From Anticarsia gemmatalis (Eukaryota; Arthropoda; Insecta; Lepidoptera; Erebidae), in contig NC_134771.1 of assembly GCF_050436995.1 (NCBI RefSeq), positions 5,931,501 through 5,995,500 on the forward strand: a stretch of 64,000 nt of DNA. Direction: 5' to 3'. Shown here one piece after another: positions 44,158 through 53,829 of this stretch (position 1 is its first letter; each line of letters starts with the position of its first letter). The position numbers were made by a program, and so were the translations under genes. The notes below the pieces were generated by a model. That model searched no databases. It was not told the origin of the DNA and saw nothing but the letters and a program-made list of their open reading frames with translations.

Positions 44158-44820
44158 GGAGATCATCCATTTTGGGCCTTTTTTCAAAGTGCCGGCCAAC
44201 AAAAAAAAGTGACATGTATCAATAGAGCTAGCCATTTGAAACAATAGTTAGTATGGCACGAAACCGGTAGGATCGCTTTGAACCGAGTTATACAGGTTTG
44301 AAGATTCATAATATTCAAACATTAATTCATTTCTGAAAGTGCTGTGAAACATAAAATAATGATTGATTTTGCTAGAATTAACTATCTAAAGCAAATGACC
44401 ACTCTGAAGTTGATTTAAGGTCGTAAGCTCACGTATCAACTCGGAAACGGGTCGTCACCGTATCAGCTCGAGATCATCAGTATTATTTGTATGTAATTCC
44501 CTACTGTAACACACTTATCGGAATCGTTATGTGATCGCCCCGGCTCACGACCATGGGAGTGGTTCGTATGCACATTATGCATACACCAGCACCCAGGGTG
44601 GAGTGCGGGGCTATGTGCAAATTCCGATAGAATTGTGGGCATACCTTCTAAACCGCAACATGTGTCCTCATAACAAGGGCCCTCATCACAAATGGTGCCC
44701 GAAGCACAAAATATTGTTCCACGTGCCGATGAGTCGGACATAACAACCCAACGGCAACACTCTAGACGACCTCTTACCTAGACGATGGTTTGTTAGTTGC
44801 ACACAATCGAGGGTGCGGCC
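44158..44820. repeat. Left arm of a long near-perfect palindrome
   Basis: This arm is the reverse complement of 44926-45600, with only about half a dozen base differences seen by eye and one 12-base indel near the outer end. It has open frames of 70 and 92 codons on opposite strands, including a histidine-rich frame ending CPKHKILFHVPMSRT. No family was recognised. Confidence 0.85.
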
Positions 44821-44925
44821 CCTTGGGTTCGCTAAGGGAGGATGCGCTGACCTTGCGCTAGTCGCCAGTGACCAGTCCAGTGGCGACGCATTGAGGCGCC
44901 CGGGGAATCAAACTCGCACCTAAGA
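44821..44925. other. Spacer (loop) of the palindrome
   Basis: About 105 bases, G+C-rich. GTCGCCAGTG and CCAGTGGCGAC form a small inner stem, and CGGGGAATCAAACTCGCACC resembles a reverse tRNA B box. Confidence 0.7.
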
Positions 44926-45600
44926 GGCCGCACCCTCGGTTGTGTGCAACTAACAAACCATCGTCTAGGTAAGAGGTCGTCTAGAGTGTTGCCGTTGGGT
45001 TGTTATGTCCGACTCATCGGCACGTGGAACAATATTTTGTGCTTCGGGCACGATTTGTGATGAGGGACCTTGTTATGAGGACACATGTTGCGGTTTAGAA
45101 GGTATGCCCACAATTCTATCGGAATTTGCACATAGCCCCGCACTCCACCCTGGGTGCTGGTGTATGCATAATGTGCATACGAACCACTCCCATGGTCGTG
45201 AGCCGGGGCGATCACATAACGATTCCGATAAGTGTGTTACAGTAGGGAATTACATACAAATAATACTGATGATCTCGAGCTGATAAGGTGACGACCCGTT
45301 TCCGAGTTGATACGTGGGCTTACGACCTTAAATCAACTTCAGAGTGGTCATTTGCTTTAGATAGTTAATTCTAGCAAAATCAATCATTATTTTATGTTTC
45401 ACAGCACTTTCAGAAATGAATTAATGTTTGAATATTATGAATCTTCAAACCTGTATAACTCGGTTCAAAGCGATCCTACCGGTTTCGTGCCATACTAACT
45501 ATTGTTTCAAATGGCTAGCTCTATCGATACATGCCACTTTTTTTTGTTGGCCGGCACTTTGAAAAAAGGCCCAAAAATGTATGGAGCGTGGATGATCTCC
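44926..45600. repeat. Right arm of the palindrome
   Basis: Reverse complement of 44158-44820. Compared with the left arm it has an extra 12 bases (TGTATGGAGCGT) at about 45577-45588, in frame within the short open frame MASSIDTCHFF found in both arms. Confidence 0.85.
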
Positions 45601-45604
45601 TTTC

Positions 45605-45666
45605 TAATATCTTCGGAATGAAAGAGGGGTTAAGCCATTAGTACACCACGCTGGCCAATTGCAAGG
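45605..45666 (-). repeat. SINE-A scrap, reverse
   Basis: AAAGAGGGGTTAAGCCATTA and CACCACGCTGGCCAATTGCA. It continues, after the next insert, at about 45850 (CCCTTCAAGAACTGTG). Confidence 0.5.
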
Positions 45667-45667
45667 G

Positions 45668-45848
45668 CTTCGCATCAAAGTCAAAGTCAAAGTCAAATAT
45701 TCTTTATTTCATAAACTTTAACAAGTATTTGAAATCGTCAAAATATTTTTTATCTACCACCGTTTAGGAAAAGCTGTTGCTCGTGAGAAGAAACGGCAAC
45801 AAAACTCACGGCTTGCTCTTTTTAAAAAATACCAATTTAATAACAATG
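45668..45848 (-). repeat. LINE 3' end (CR1-like), reverse, with AAAGTC tail
   Basis: Three AAAGTC units open it, then AAATATTCTTTATTTCATAA, CTACCACCGTTTAGGAAAAG, GAGAAGAAACGGCAACAAAA and GGCTTGCTCTTTTT. The same family in the + orientation is at 4935. It sits inside the SINE-A copy 45605-45910. Confidence 0.6.
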
Positions 45849-45849
45849 T

Positions 45850-45915
45850 CATCCCTTCAAGAACTGTGTTAAACAACTGTCAGACATGTCATTTTTCACG
45901 ATGTTTTCCTTCACA
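45850..45915 (-). repeat. SINE-A scrap, reverse, continuation
   Basis: CCCTTCAAGAACTGTGTTAA, CTGTCAGACATGTC and CACGATGTTTTCCTTCAC continue the copy interrupted at 45667. Confidence 0.5.
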
Positions 45916-46023
45916 ACAACAACCTGACCAAATTGACGTATTTTTTTTAACCCCTTTCTATACCACTGCTAAGGGGTCTGTTCCCGAACGAGGGGTTAGA
46001 CCACAAGCCTTCCACGCTGGCCA

Positions 46024-46276
46024 ATAGCGTAGATGACTACCAGTCAAATCAACTTCTCTTTATGAAATGTCAAAACTACATTTTAGTATAGGAATACGAT
46101 ATAGTAACAGTTTCGTATTTTCGTTGGTATCAAATGAGTGCCTAATAAAATGTTTCAGTCTGTAGTAATTACAATTTCAACACTATTTACCAGCGAAATT
46201 ACATAGCCTGGGCATTTTATATGAACCTTTTACTAATACAAGTTTAATAATTTTTCGTTAACCCAGTCAACTACCC
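46024..46276. mobile_element. GGTAGTT-type DNA transposon inside SINE-A
   Basis: Reverse complement of 4901-5300 without its 155-base LINE insert. GACTACCAGTCAAATCAACT opens and CCCAGTCAACTACC closes it. SINE text CTGGCCAAT/CCAATTGCAG flanks both sides, suggesting a short CCAAT duplication. Confidence 0.6.
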
Positions 46277-46431
46277 AATTGCAGGGACTTTGTATCCCTT
46301 CAAGTACTGTTGAAACTCTCAGACAAGTAATTCATCACGATGTTTTCCTTCACCGTTATAACAAGTGATCACTATAATTGTACTTATATCTTGTTATTTA
46401 CATGCTGATTGTATCACATATAAGATATAAG

Positions 46432-46497
46432 TGATACAATCAGTATTTACATGCCGTTTTAGACAAATAATTAAAATTATTTTTAATACACACATCT
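46432..46497. repeat. Direct repeat, left copy (about 66 bp)
   Basis: GTGATACAATCAGTATTTAC, ACAAATAATTAAAATTA and TAATACACACAT recur at 47431-47505. Just upstream, TGATTGTATCAC and GTGATACAATCA form a stem. Confidence 0.65.
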
Positions 46498-46740
46498 GAT
46501 ACTAATATTATAAAGCTGAAGAGTTTGTTTGTTTGAACGCGCTAATCTCAGAAACTACTGGTCCGATTTAAAAAATCTTTCAGTGTTAGATAGCCCATTT
46601 ATCGAGGAAGGCTATTGGCTATATATCATCACGCTACGACTATTAGGAGCAGAGTACCAGTAAAAAAATTTACAAAAACGGGGAAAATTTTGGCCCATTC
46701 TCTCTTATGTGACGCAAGCGAAGTTGCGCGGGTCACCTAG
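46495..46740 (+). mobile_element. Helitron H1
   Basis: It starts TCTGATACTAATATTATAAA and ends GTTGCGCGGGTCACCTAG followed by T. The hairpin is intact. It lies head-to-tail against the reverse copy at 46750. Confidence 0.8.
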
Positions 46741-46749
46741 TATGAGATA

Positions 46750-46940
46750 CTAGCTGACTGACACTTTTTACTGTTACTCTGCTCCTATTGTTCGTAGCGT
46801 GATGATATATAGTCTATAGCCTTCCTAGATAAATGGGCTATCTAACGCTGAAAGAAATTTTTAAAATCGGACCAGTAGTTCCTGAGATTAGCGCGTTCAA
46901 ACAAACAAACAAACTCTTCAGCTTTATAATATTAGTATAT
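46750..46940 (-). mobile_element. Helitron H1, 3' hairpin lost, reverse
   Basis: CTAGCTGACTGACAC at the left, then TACTCTGCTCCTATTGTTCG and GCGCGTTCAAACAAACAAAC, ending ATATTAGTATA. About 60 bases holding the 3' hairpin are missing. Confidence 0.7.
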
Positions 46941-47429
46941 ATGTTACTGTAAAAGCCCGAACGGTGGTAAATCCTAAGATTTTCCGGCATAACCTAAGAT
47001 TTACCAACTCGCAATGGTAAAAGTCCGAACAATTCTTTTATTTCGAACTTTTACCTATATTCACTTGATGATGTCGAGATGTCACCGGAGCCCCGCTTCG
47101 CGGGGCTCCTCCTTCTGGGTGGTTAAAAAAAAATAACCACGAAGGCTAAGGTGGGAGCTTCGCTTCGCTCGCTCCCACCTTAGCCTTCTAACCTAACCTA
47201 CCCATGTCGCTTTGCCCAAAACTCCTTCTTTATAACTATGTCACAGTATATAATTATACCGTGAAATAGTTATAAACATAGTTATGAAGGAGGATTTTTT
47301 TATATATCGTAACATAGTTTTTAAACTCTGGCTTCTTCGGACTTTTACCATTGAGAGTTGGTAAATCTTAGGTTTTACCGGAAAATCTTAGGATTTACCA
47401 CAGTTCGGGCTTTTACAGTAACATATATA
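46936..47429. mobile_element. Multi-hairpin foldback element, 494 bp
   Basis: The terminal arms 46936-47029 and 47336-47429 are about 96% complementary by eye, and each arm has its own GGTAAATC/GATTTACC stem. Inside are perfect stems at 47087-47109 (10 bp), 47119-47140, 47141-47188 (18 bp) and 47222-47293. The core is G+C-rich in an A+T-rich genome. No ORF. Confidence 0.75.
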
Positions 47430-47430
47430 T

Positions 47431-47505
47431 GTGACACAATCAGTATTTACATAATGATTGTTTGAAACAAATAATTAAAATTAATTCTAATACACACATA
47501 ACTAA
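47431..47505. repeat. Direct repeat, right copy
   Basis: GTGACACAATCAGTATTTAC, AACAAATAATTAAAATTAAT and CTAATACACACATAACT match 46432-46497. Confidence 0.65.
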
Positions 47506-47584
47506 GAAAAGTCATCGTTTAAAGTCATCAGTGTTGCACTCTCGACGAGTTGCGTGGGAGTTCTCCTATCACTGCTAAAAATAA

Positions 47585-47815
47585 CATTACACAAGAATCG
47601 AACTGGAGACCTTGCACTTGACTGCACAAGTCATAAACAAGCTTACAAGCTATAGCCCTACAACTTAGTAGAGAGCCTTGCATACAAAGGTATACAACAT
47701 TCAGAATTAAAAACATCAGTAACCCGCAGTCTTATACAGCTGACGGTGACTTGTTTGATACAGGTACTTTATTTTGGAAATACTTACACAAAATTTTTTG
47801 ATTATTATCTAAATA
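47585..47815. other. Unique sequence with B-box remnant
   Basis: AAGAATCGAACTGGAGACCT at 47591 is a reverse tRNA-like B box. Otherwise nothing was recognised; the 62-codon reverse frame here has no domain. Confidence 0.35.
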
Positions 47816-47817
47816 CG

Positions 47818-47912
47818 TGATTGTCTCTGTGACCTAGTCAGTAATGTTTCCTATGCTAATCATGAGGTCTCGAGTTCGATTACCGAATCGGGCAAAGAGC
47901 TATTATTGTTCT
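47818..47912 (+). repeat. SINE-D head
   Basis: GATTGTCTCTGTGACCTAGT (A box) and GTCTCGAGTTCGATTACCG (B box). Confidence 0.6.
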
Positions 47913-47978
47913 TACACACGTGGCGCCACGGTTATTGCGGCGAGGTGACCACGTTAACCACTGCGCCAAACGTGCAGT
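47913..47978 (-). repeat. SINE-C head, reverse
   Basis: GTGGCGCCACGGTTATTGCG, GTTAACCACTGCGCCAAACG. It is joined directly to SINE-D. Confidence 0.55.
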
Positions 47979-47989
47979 TATTTAGTTAG

Positions 47990-48225
47990 TAGGCTCTGTA
48001 CGAAGTTGTCGGCCTACAGAAAGGTGTCGCAACTCCTTAACGTGTATCGTCTGCGGTCCGTAGCGGTCAAACTGCGCTCGGTTAACTATATAAAGAGGGC
48101 CATTGCATAACTTACTCACTTGTGAACGACGCCCTCGCCCGGACACACGTACGTACAATTTTTATATATATTATTTATATTTATCGTAAATTAGTGGACG
48201 AAATAATTTTTATTATTATGATAGC
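47990..48225 (+). mobile_element. Probable solo LTR
   Basis: A unique G+C-richer block (CTGTACGAAGTTGTCGGCC, GTATCGTCTGCGGTCCGTAG) leads into a TATA box and an initiator-like site. It is followed by GATAGCTGACCCGAATTCGA, which resembles the sequence just after a gypsy-type LTR. No second LTR or gag/pol was found. LTR identity is inference. Confidence 0.4.
48087..48118 (+). promoter_or_regulatory. TATA box and initiator-like site
   Basis: TATATAAAG at 48087-48095 lies 31 bases before the A of TCACTT at 48118. This is the best-spaced pol II core promoter in the window outside genes. It probably belongs to the LTR. Confidence 0.45.
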
Positions 48226-48274
48226 TGACCCGAATTCGAATTTGTAACCGTGAAAAAAACTCGGGTTAAAAAAA

Positions 48275-48342
48275 TACCGTATGTTTCCTCCCTATTCCGG
48301 GAGGAGACTCTTGCCCAGTAGTGGGACATTTAATGGGTTTAA
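48275..48342 (+). repeat. SINE-A 3' end
   Basis: TCCCTATTCCGGGAGGAGAC, TCTTGCCCAGTAGTGGGACA and TTTAATGGGTTTAAT. Confidence 0.65.
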
Positions 48343-48344
48343 TT

Positions 48345-48845
48345 TATCATTAAATGTACCCTAAATAAGTAGATATAAAAAGTAATTAGTTAGTATTTTT
48401 TATTTTAAAACAATGAATATATAATGATTATCTATTTTACAAACATCTTAGTAGTAGTTAGTATAATTAAATTTTAAAAAACGCGTCAACTGGTATTTAT
48501 TGCTTCGATCTATGTTCAGTTTGAATTCATTTAAAGATATTTTTTAAAATGCATATGTAACTTAAAAGTACGTTTAGATTTTATACGAAGGAATATTCGG
48601 TTTTGACAGACACAAAAGTTAATAAAATAATTAAATAATAGTAGAAACATCTGTAAAAATAAAACTCGAAAATTATTTGACAATGCAAAAAACGATCACA
48701 AGATTTGCCCCAAACAAACTAACATATGTACATTTCAAGTTGAATAAAAGCTTTTTAAAACAGCCCTAAACCTTTGCTCACTACTTCCAAATAATTTAGC
48801 ATACCAAATTATTATAACAGTAATTTGAGTAAACCCAACCTATGA
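48345..48845. other. Unique A/T-rich sequence
   Basis: Nothing was recognised in this stretch. Confidence 0.4.
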
Positions 48846-48850
48846 ATATA

Positions 48851-49063
48851 TTAGGTCGGGGAAAAAGTCTTTTCGCATTATAGTATGTATGAACTTGTAA
48901 TAAAATCATTTCTCTACACAAAAAAGTTCGACATTTGGGTACCTCACAAGCTCACTGAAAGAAACCTAATTAACCGTTTACTCATTTGTGATTCTTGAAG
49001 CCAAAGAGATTTTATTATAAGTTCATACATACTATAATGCGAAAAGACTTTTCCCCGACCTAA
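48851..49063. mobile_element. Mariner-type MITE M, copy 3
   Basis: TTAGGTCGGGGAAAAAGTC to CTTTTCCCCGACCTAA, flanked by TA on both sides. Its interior has the same orientation as copy 1. Confidence 0.8.
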
Positions 49064-49069
49064 TAACTA

Positions 49070-49730
49070 TCTCATAAATTATTCGACACCTATATAATAA
49101 GTCTCCTGTAAATTCCGAAACGGTTTTTCCCATAATTTTCACAAAAGACCTCAGCAATACAACACACGGGTCACAAAGTTTACTGTGTAATAAACCTCTC
49201 TGCTTATCCCACTGTGAATAGCGTAGCGGTACTATGTTATTGTCACATTCTTAGTAGAATTCCTAGGTTTTTGTTTGAAAACCTGTCTGAAAATCGATGG
49301 ATTGTGTCTGAAATAGGGTCTTAAGTTGTACGGTATATTTATTAGCCTTTCAAGTAAGAATTGCTGAATAAATTTTGATAAAATTTGTCCCTCAAGAGTG
49401 TTGTTAGTAGTTAAGTTAGTAGCTACTAGGTTCTGCATATTTTTAAGTACATAACATCTTTTATTTTAGCATCTTAGAGTATGTATTTTAAGAAAAAGGG
49501 TAGACTGCGTAAAATTTTGGTTCTTCAACTATCTTCATGCTAAATTTTATTTGAAAGCGTTCAATGATTAAGGCAGTACAGATAGACAGATTATTTTTTT
49601 TTTAATATGAAGGTCCTGATTCACCACTAAATAAGAATCAGATACCTTATTACTTGCTATATCTATCACTTATGCATAAGCAATTAAATTCAATTTTGAA
49701 ATTTTATGCATTGTGTTGTGCACATAATAT
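49070..49730. other. Unique A/T-rich sequence
   Basis: No gene or repeat family was recognised. A 68-codon reverse frame (49232-49438) lacks any domain. Confidence 0.4.
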
Positions 49731-49733
49731 TTT

Positions 49734-49925
49734 TTAACCCATTACTGTCCCACTGCTGGGCTAGGGTCTACTACCAAATTTAGAGAGGCCTTACGTCCAT
49801 CACGCTGACCAATTTCGGGTTGGGGAATTTGCATGCTCTCAAGAAAATCGTCAAACGATGTTCAGCTTCATCACGATGTTTTCCTTCACCGTTAAAGCAA
49901 GTGATAATGATTTCTAATACATAAT
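49734..49925 (-). repeat. SINE-A, 5' truncated, reverse
   Basis: AACCCATTACTGTCCCACTG, CATCACGCTGACCAATTTCG and CACGATGTTTTCCTTCACCG. Confidence 0.7.
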
Positions 49926-49929
49926 GAAT

Positions 49930-51775
49930 TACAAACTAGATAAATTGTGCTCATCTCTACTAAGTCGTTAGACTATATTTAGATAAAATAATATTTCCAT
50001 GCTAACAACATCGTGGGCACAAACAATTTATCGATATTTCGAAGTCCAAAGTTCTTTTCCTTATTTTCTTCACGTTTAAAATCCTGTTACATTTGACATA
50101 CAAACTTAAATACCGACATTTTATATAATTGATAGCTATCACCATTTCTTTATTAAAAACTAGTTTTGTGTTTATTTATGAAATAGAAAACCGGTGTTAA
50201 AAGCCTTGTGTAAATTATCAATGGATTTATAATATAGGGGTAATTATTTAAATAATTTATTGTTTGTTTGTTTTAATTAAACTAGCTGTTGTTTGCGGTT
50301 TTGCTTGATTTATTTTGAAAATAAATATAAAGTCTTCATAAGCCGTTCTCGGGCCTGAAAGTAATTCAGTTATTAAGTATTGTAAGGCTAGTTTTGCGAC
50401 TTACTGATAGCTACTGGATAACCTATCCAATATATAGAGAAACAGGCTTCAAAATTCTATCAGATAAGTTAACCGGTAATTATTCAGAAGTTTTGAAAGT
50501 GGGAACAATAATAATGAAAAAAAAAATAGTTTTATCAATAAGCCAGCCATTCTTAATAAGTAATAATAATAACAATTCTGTATAACCACTTTAACTTTTA
50601 ATAACTTATGTGTGGGATTCGAACCCACCACGATCCGATCGCAAGTCATCTTACTTTAGAAAAGGACTGCCATTTTATTAAAGTTTAACTTTACAGCTTT
50701 CAAATTACGTTGTTAGTGGTCAAATCTGTGGTCATCTAACAACTATGAGCTGACCACTAAATGGTTAGTCCGACTTAATAGCATTCTAGCCTATATCCTA
50801 GATTTATTTGAGCCAGCGTGTATGTCAGTCTAGATCTTGCGTTTAAACTAAACTTGATTTAGTTTTCTTTTTTTAACATGATGCTTGTTATCCCAAAAAT
50901 GAATTTGGCAAAGGGCATGATAAGTTCTGCTAGTTAAATCTTAGAACTACCCTTATACTGTAAATGCAAAAAGCAGCATAAAGCACGTTTTCAAAACGGC
51001 TGAACAGATTTTCACGTAATATAACATGGAGATACTAAAAGATCTGAAAGATCGGAATTAGGCTATTTTTTTACAAAAATCGGCTTATCAATGCGATACT
51101 TATTTGGTAAAGATGGATTTATGCTCGTAACTTTTAAATTTCGATGCAATTTGGTACACGGGTGGTTTTTAACTTGCACGATACGTTTTATAGTGACAAA
51201 TCTTCTGGTAGAAATTGGCATATAATGAAAATATATTTTTTAGATAAAAGTCCCTCCGCGTCTGCCTATAACTGTAATAGTTGGAAACTCAAAATTTCGG
51301 ATTTCCATACAATTTTCTCCGATGGAAAGGTTTCAGTGTGTGTTTTCAAAATTTCTTAAAGTTTTATTTAAAATTACTTTTTAACCCGGGCAAAGCTTGT
51401 AGTTATACTAAACAAACATACGTTTTTCCTCTCAAGTAACTAACGGGGTCCCATCAGTTGAACCGCTCATAATAACATATGCATCAGTTTGTACCGTTAA
51501 AACGAGTTTAGTAGGAAGTGATGAATGCCGATTATTAATTCCCTTCGCTCTAGTGATTAACGGTCTATCTCATAACTTATTTAATAGAAGGTAATAGAAA
51601 ATCTTTTTTATGCATCGTTAATGGTTATTGAATGTAGCCGGAGTATTACAAACGTGCGAATTACGTTATATTGTTCGGATTCTCTCGCTAACATGTTTGT
51701 AATAACTAAAGTATAGATTTGTGGATTTAAGAACTGTTAGAACTGTTAGAATATCTATGGGATAAATAAATAAAT
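49930..51775. other. Mostly unique region
   Basis: 50600-50645 is a reverse SINE-C B box (GGGATTCGAACCCACCACG). 50700-50760 has SINE-5S1-like words (TTGTTAGTGGTCAA). No exon was seen. The 51144-51359 frame has no domain. Confidence 0.4.
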
Positions 51776-51782
51776 TTGGACA

Positions 51783-51840
51783 ATTCACACGGTCATCTGG
51801 TTCCAAACTAAGCAGAGCTTGTAACCAGACAACTGATAAC
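51783..51840 (+). repeat. Interspersed repeat R8
   Basis: CACACGGTCATCTGGTTCCA, AACTAAGCAGAGCTTGTAAC and AGACAACTGATAA. Confidence 0.55.
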
Positions 51841-51864
51841 AGATTACATTTTACAACAAATTTT

Positions 51865-52140
51865 GCCCTGAGCAAGGGACTACTCCTGGAATGAGCCAGA
51901 GTTAGTTCTTGAGTTTTCCACGCTGGCAATGTGTGTTTTGGGGGCTTTGCATACCTTCAAAGAATATTATAAAAAAAATTTAGGCATGCAAGGTTCATCA
52001 CGAGGTTTTTCTTCACCGTTAGAACAACTGGTAACTATTTCTAATACACATAGTGCTTCGAAGTCATTGGTGTTTCGCCTTGGTTTCCGATCCTCGATCT
52101 CTTGATTGGGAGGAGAATGCTTTGTCCACTCGGGTATAAC
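51865..52140 (-). repeat. SINE-A, degraded but with head, reverse
   Basis: GAGCAAGGGACTACTCCTGG, GGGGGCTTTGCATACCTTCA, CACGAGGTTTTTCTTCACCG and TCTAATACACATAGTGCTTC. The head reads CGATCTCTTGATTGGGAGGA. Confidence 0.6.
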
Positions 52141-52453
52141 TGCTCAATATTTGACCTAAATTATTAAACCAACGTACAAAAATCAGGTTTACAATTCCAC
52201 CGAATTTTTCCTTAAAAAAGTTCCAATTAATTTATTTAAAGCTTAAATTCAACTCTAACGGTAACTTTCATTTTCAATAATTACTTGTATCAGTTGAGAG
52301 AGCACTTAAATACCGTTTTTTGAGATCAAACCAAACGTTTAAATAAACAGCAAACAGGTTTGTGTTTGTACCGAGATTTACCGTAATTTTAAACATGTCC
52401 GATTTTATTGATAAACTGAGATGTTGTTTTGGTTAATGAGTACACACTGAATT

Positions 52454-52702
52454 GAGGCGCCCATAGCCAGTTGCGCTCACCGGTCGGTAAACGATCTGTG
52501 GGTTAAGCAACCCTTGGCGCGGTCATTCCATAGATGGGTGACCGCATAGTGGTATTTGAGATGGGCGACTCCGTGCTTTCGGAGTATGTAAAAAGTCGGT
52601 CCCGGCTGTAGTCTACTAAGATAACAGTCGTTAAGTCATATCAAAGGCCTCACGGGCGGCTTGAACAACTTTGACACTAGGTTGACCACTAACCATACGA
52701 TA
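52454..52702 (+). repeat. SINE-5S1, full length
   Basis: GAGGCGCCCATAGCCAGTTG through GGTTAAGCAACCCTTGGCGC, ATAGATGGGTGACCGCATAG and GGTTGACCACTAACCATACG. The sequence is close to consensus. Confidence 0.8.
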
Positions 52703-52817
52703 AACAAAACAAAAGTACATAAAAACATACATACATAATATCACGCCTGTTGTACATGAAGATGTAAGCGAGGGTGTATGAAATATTCTTGCGTTTCGCC
52801 ATTATATTAGGTACCTA

Positions 52818-53099
52818 CTAGCTGACCCGCGCAACTTCGCTTGCGTCACCTAAGAGACTGGGTCAAAATTTTCCCCGTTTTTGTAACATTTTTCGTTGCT
52901 ACTCCGCTCATAATGACCGCAGCGTGATGTTATATAGCCTATAGCCTTCCTCGATAAATGGGCTATCTAACACTGAAAGAATTTTTCAAATCGGACCAGT
53001 AGTTCCTGAGATTAGCGCGTTTAAACAAACAAACAAACAAACAATCAAACAAACAAACAAACTCTTCAGCTTTATTATATTAGTATAGATTAGTATAGA
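52818..53099 (-). mobile_element. Helitron H1, full length, reverse
   Basis: CTAGCTGACCCGCGCAACTT at the left and a doubled TTAGTATAGA at the right end (53081-53099). AAAC units lie at 53024-53060. The hairpin is intact. Confidence 0.8.
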
Positions 53100-53545
53100 T
53101 TACAATGTTATAGGGGGCAAGGCTTTTGCTATATACCGGACGTCTGGGAACTCATATGCGAATAAAGTCACGAGACCAAGCTAGTAATACCTAATACATA
53201 CACGATATTTTTTCGTTACTTCCACTTCTGAAACAATTTTCATGATATTTTCTATGGCGATAATGGACAATCGGAGGTCAAAATTATAGGCCTATTTAAT
53301 TGTACCAAAATTACATACAAGCAAAGTTGCTTTGGGCAGCTAATTCACAGTCATTTTTAAGTACAGCTATTACAAATACGTCTAATAGTTTTTCAATACA
53401 TGTTTATATACGGGACCGGTCAAGCAGGGTTCATTGACCTCATCATATTGAATAACTGTACAAGCCCTCCGATCATTTGACTTTGATCTTAAAACACGTG
53501 GGACCCGATTTTACATGTTTTTGAATACCAGTTGGTGTAATAAAA
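53100..53545. other. Non-coding sequence upstream of the CUB gene
   Basis: 53105-53145 is a SINE-D scrap (TTATAGGGGGCAAGGCTTTT). The rest is unique and could hold the unseen first exon or promoter, but no motif decides it. Confidence 0.35.
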
Positions 53546-53550
53546 CTTTT

Positions 53551-53680
53551 GCGCTCACCGGTCGGTAAACGATCAGTGTGTTGAGTAACGCGGACATTAC
53601 ATAGAGGTACGTGCAGTGTTTGAGCTGAGCGTCTCCGTGCTTCAAGTTTCAGTTGTTGTTTAATATAACAACATAACTCG
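53551..53680 (+). repeat. SINE-5S1, rearranged
   Basis: GCGCTCACCGGTCGGTAAAC, GAGCTGAGCGTCTCCGTGCT, then TTCAGTTGTTGTTTAATATA. It ends about 60 bases before exon 1 of the CUB gene. Confidence 0.6.
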
Positions 53681-53753
53681 ACCCTCTTGCCTTTGTGTTT
53701 ATTGCCGAAATAATGTCCTTAAATTATTTATTTATTGTTACAGGGAATACAAG

Positions 53754-53829
53754 ATGGCGGTACAGAAACTTCTTCGGATATTATTACTGTGTATAGCGGT
53801 GAATTATACTACCGCCTCAGTTTATAGAA
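53754..53829 (+). CDS. Exon 1 (signal peptide) of the CUB gene
   Basis: The ATG has an A at -3 and a G at +4. The exon encodes M1 to R25 with a hydrophobic leucine-rich core, and cleavage is likely near A21/S22. The donor is GTAAGT, leaving phase 1. The sequence just upstream (53741-53743, CAG) looks like a 3' splice site, so a 5' UTR exon further upstream is likely. That exon could not be placed. Confidence 0.85.

Larger units (their letters stand above)
45950..47580 (-). repeat. One SINE-A copy split by several insertions, reverse
   Basis: Pieces in order are 45950-46023 (ACCACTGCTAAGGGGTCTGT, CCACGCTGGCCAA), 46277-46370 (TTGCAGGGACTTTG, GATGTTTTCCTTCACCG), 46465-46494 (TTTTTAATACACACATC) and 47478-47580 (CTAATACACACATAACTAAG, GAGTTGCGTGGGAG). 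The order and orientation fit a single original element. Confidence 0.6.

Noticed and set aside
44463..44743. Histidine- and cysteine-containing peptides in the palindrome as genes
   Set aside because: They occur on both strands of both arms, lack splice context and resemble no family that I recognise. They were kept only as part of the palindrome finding.
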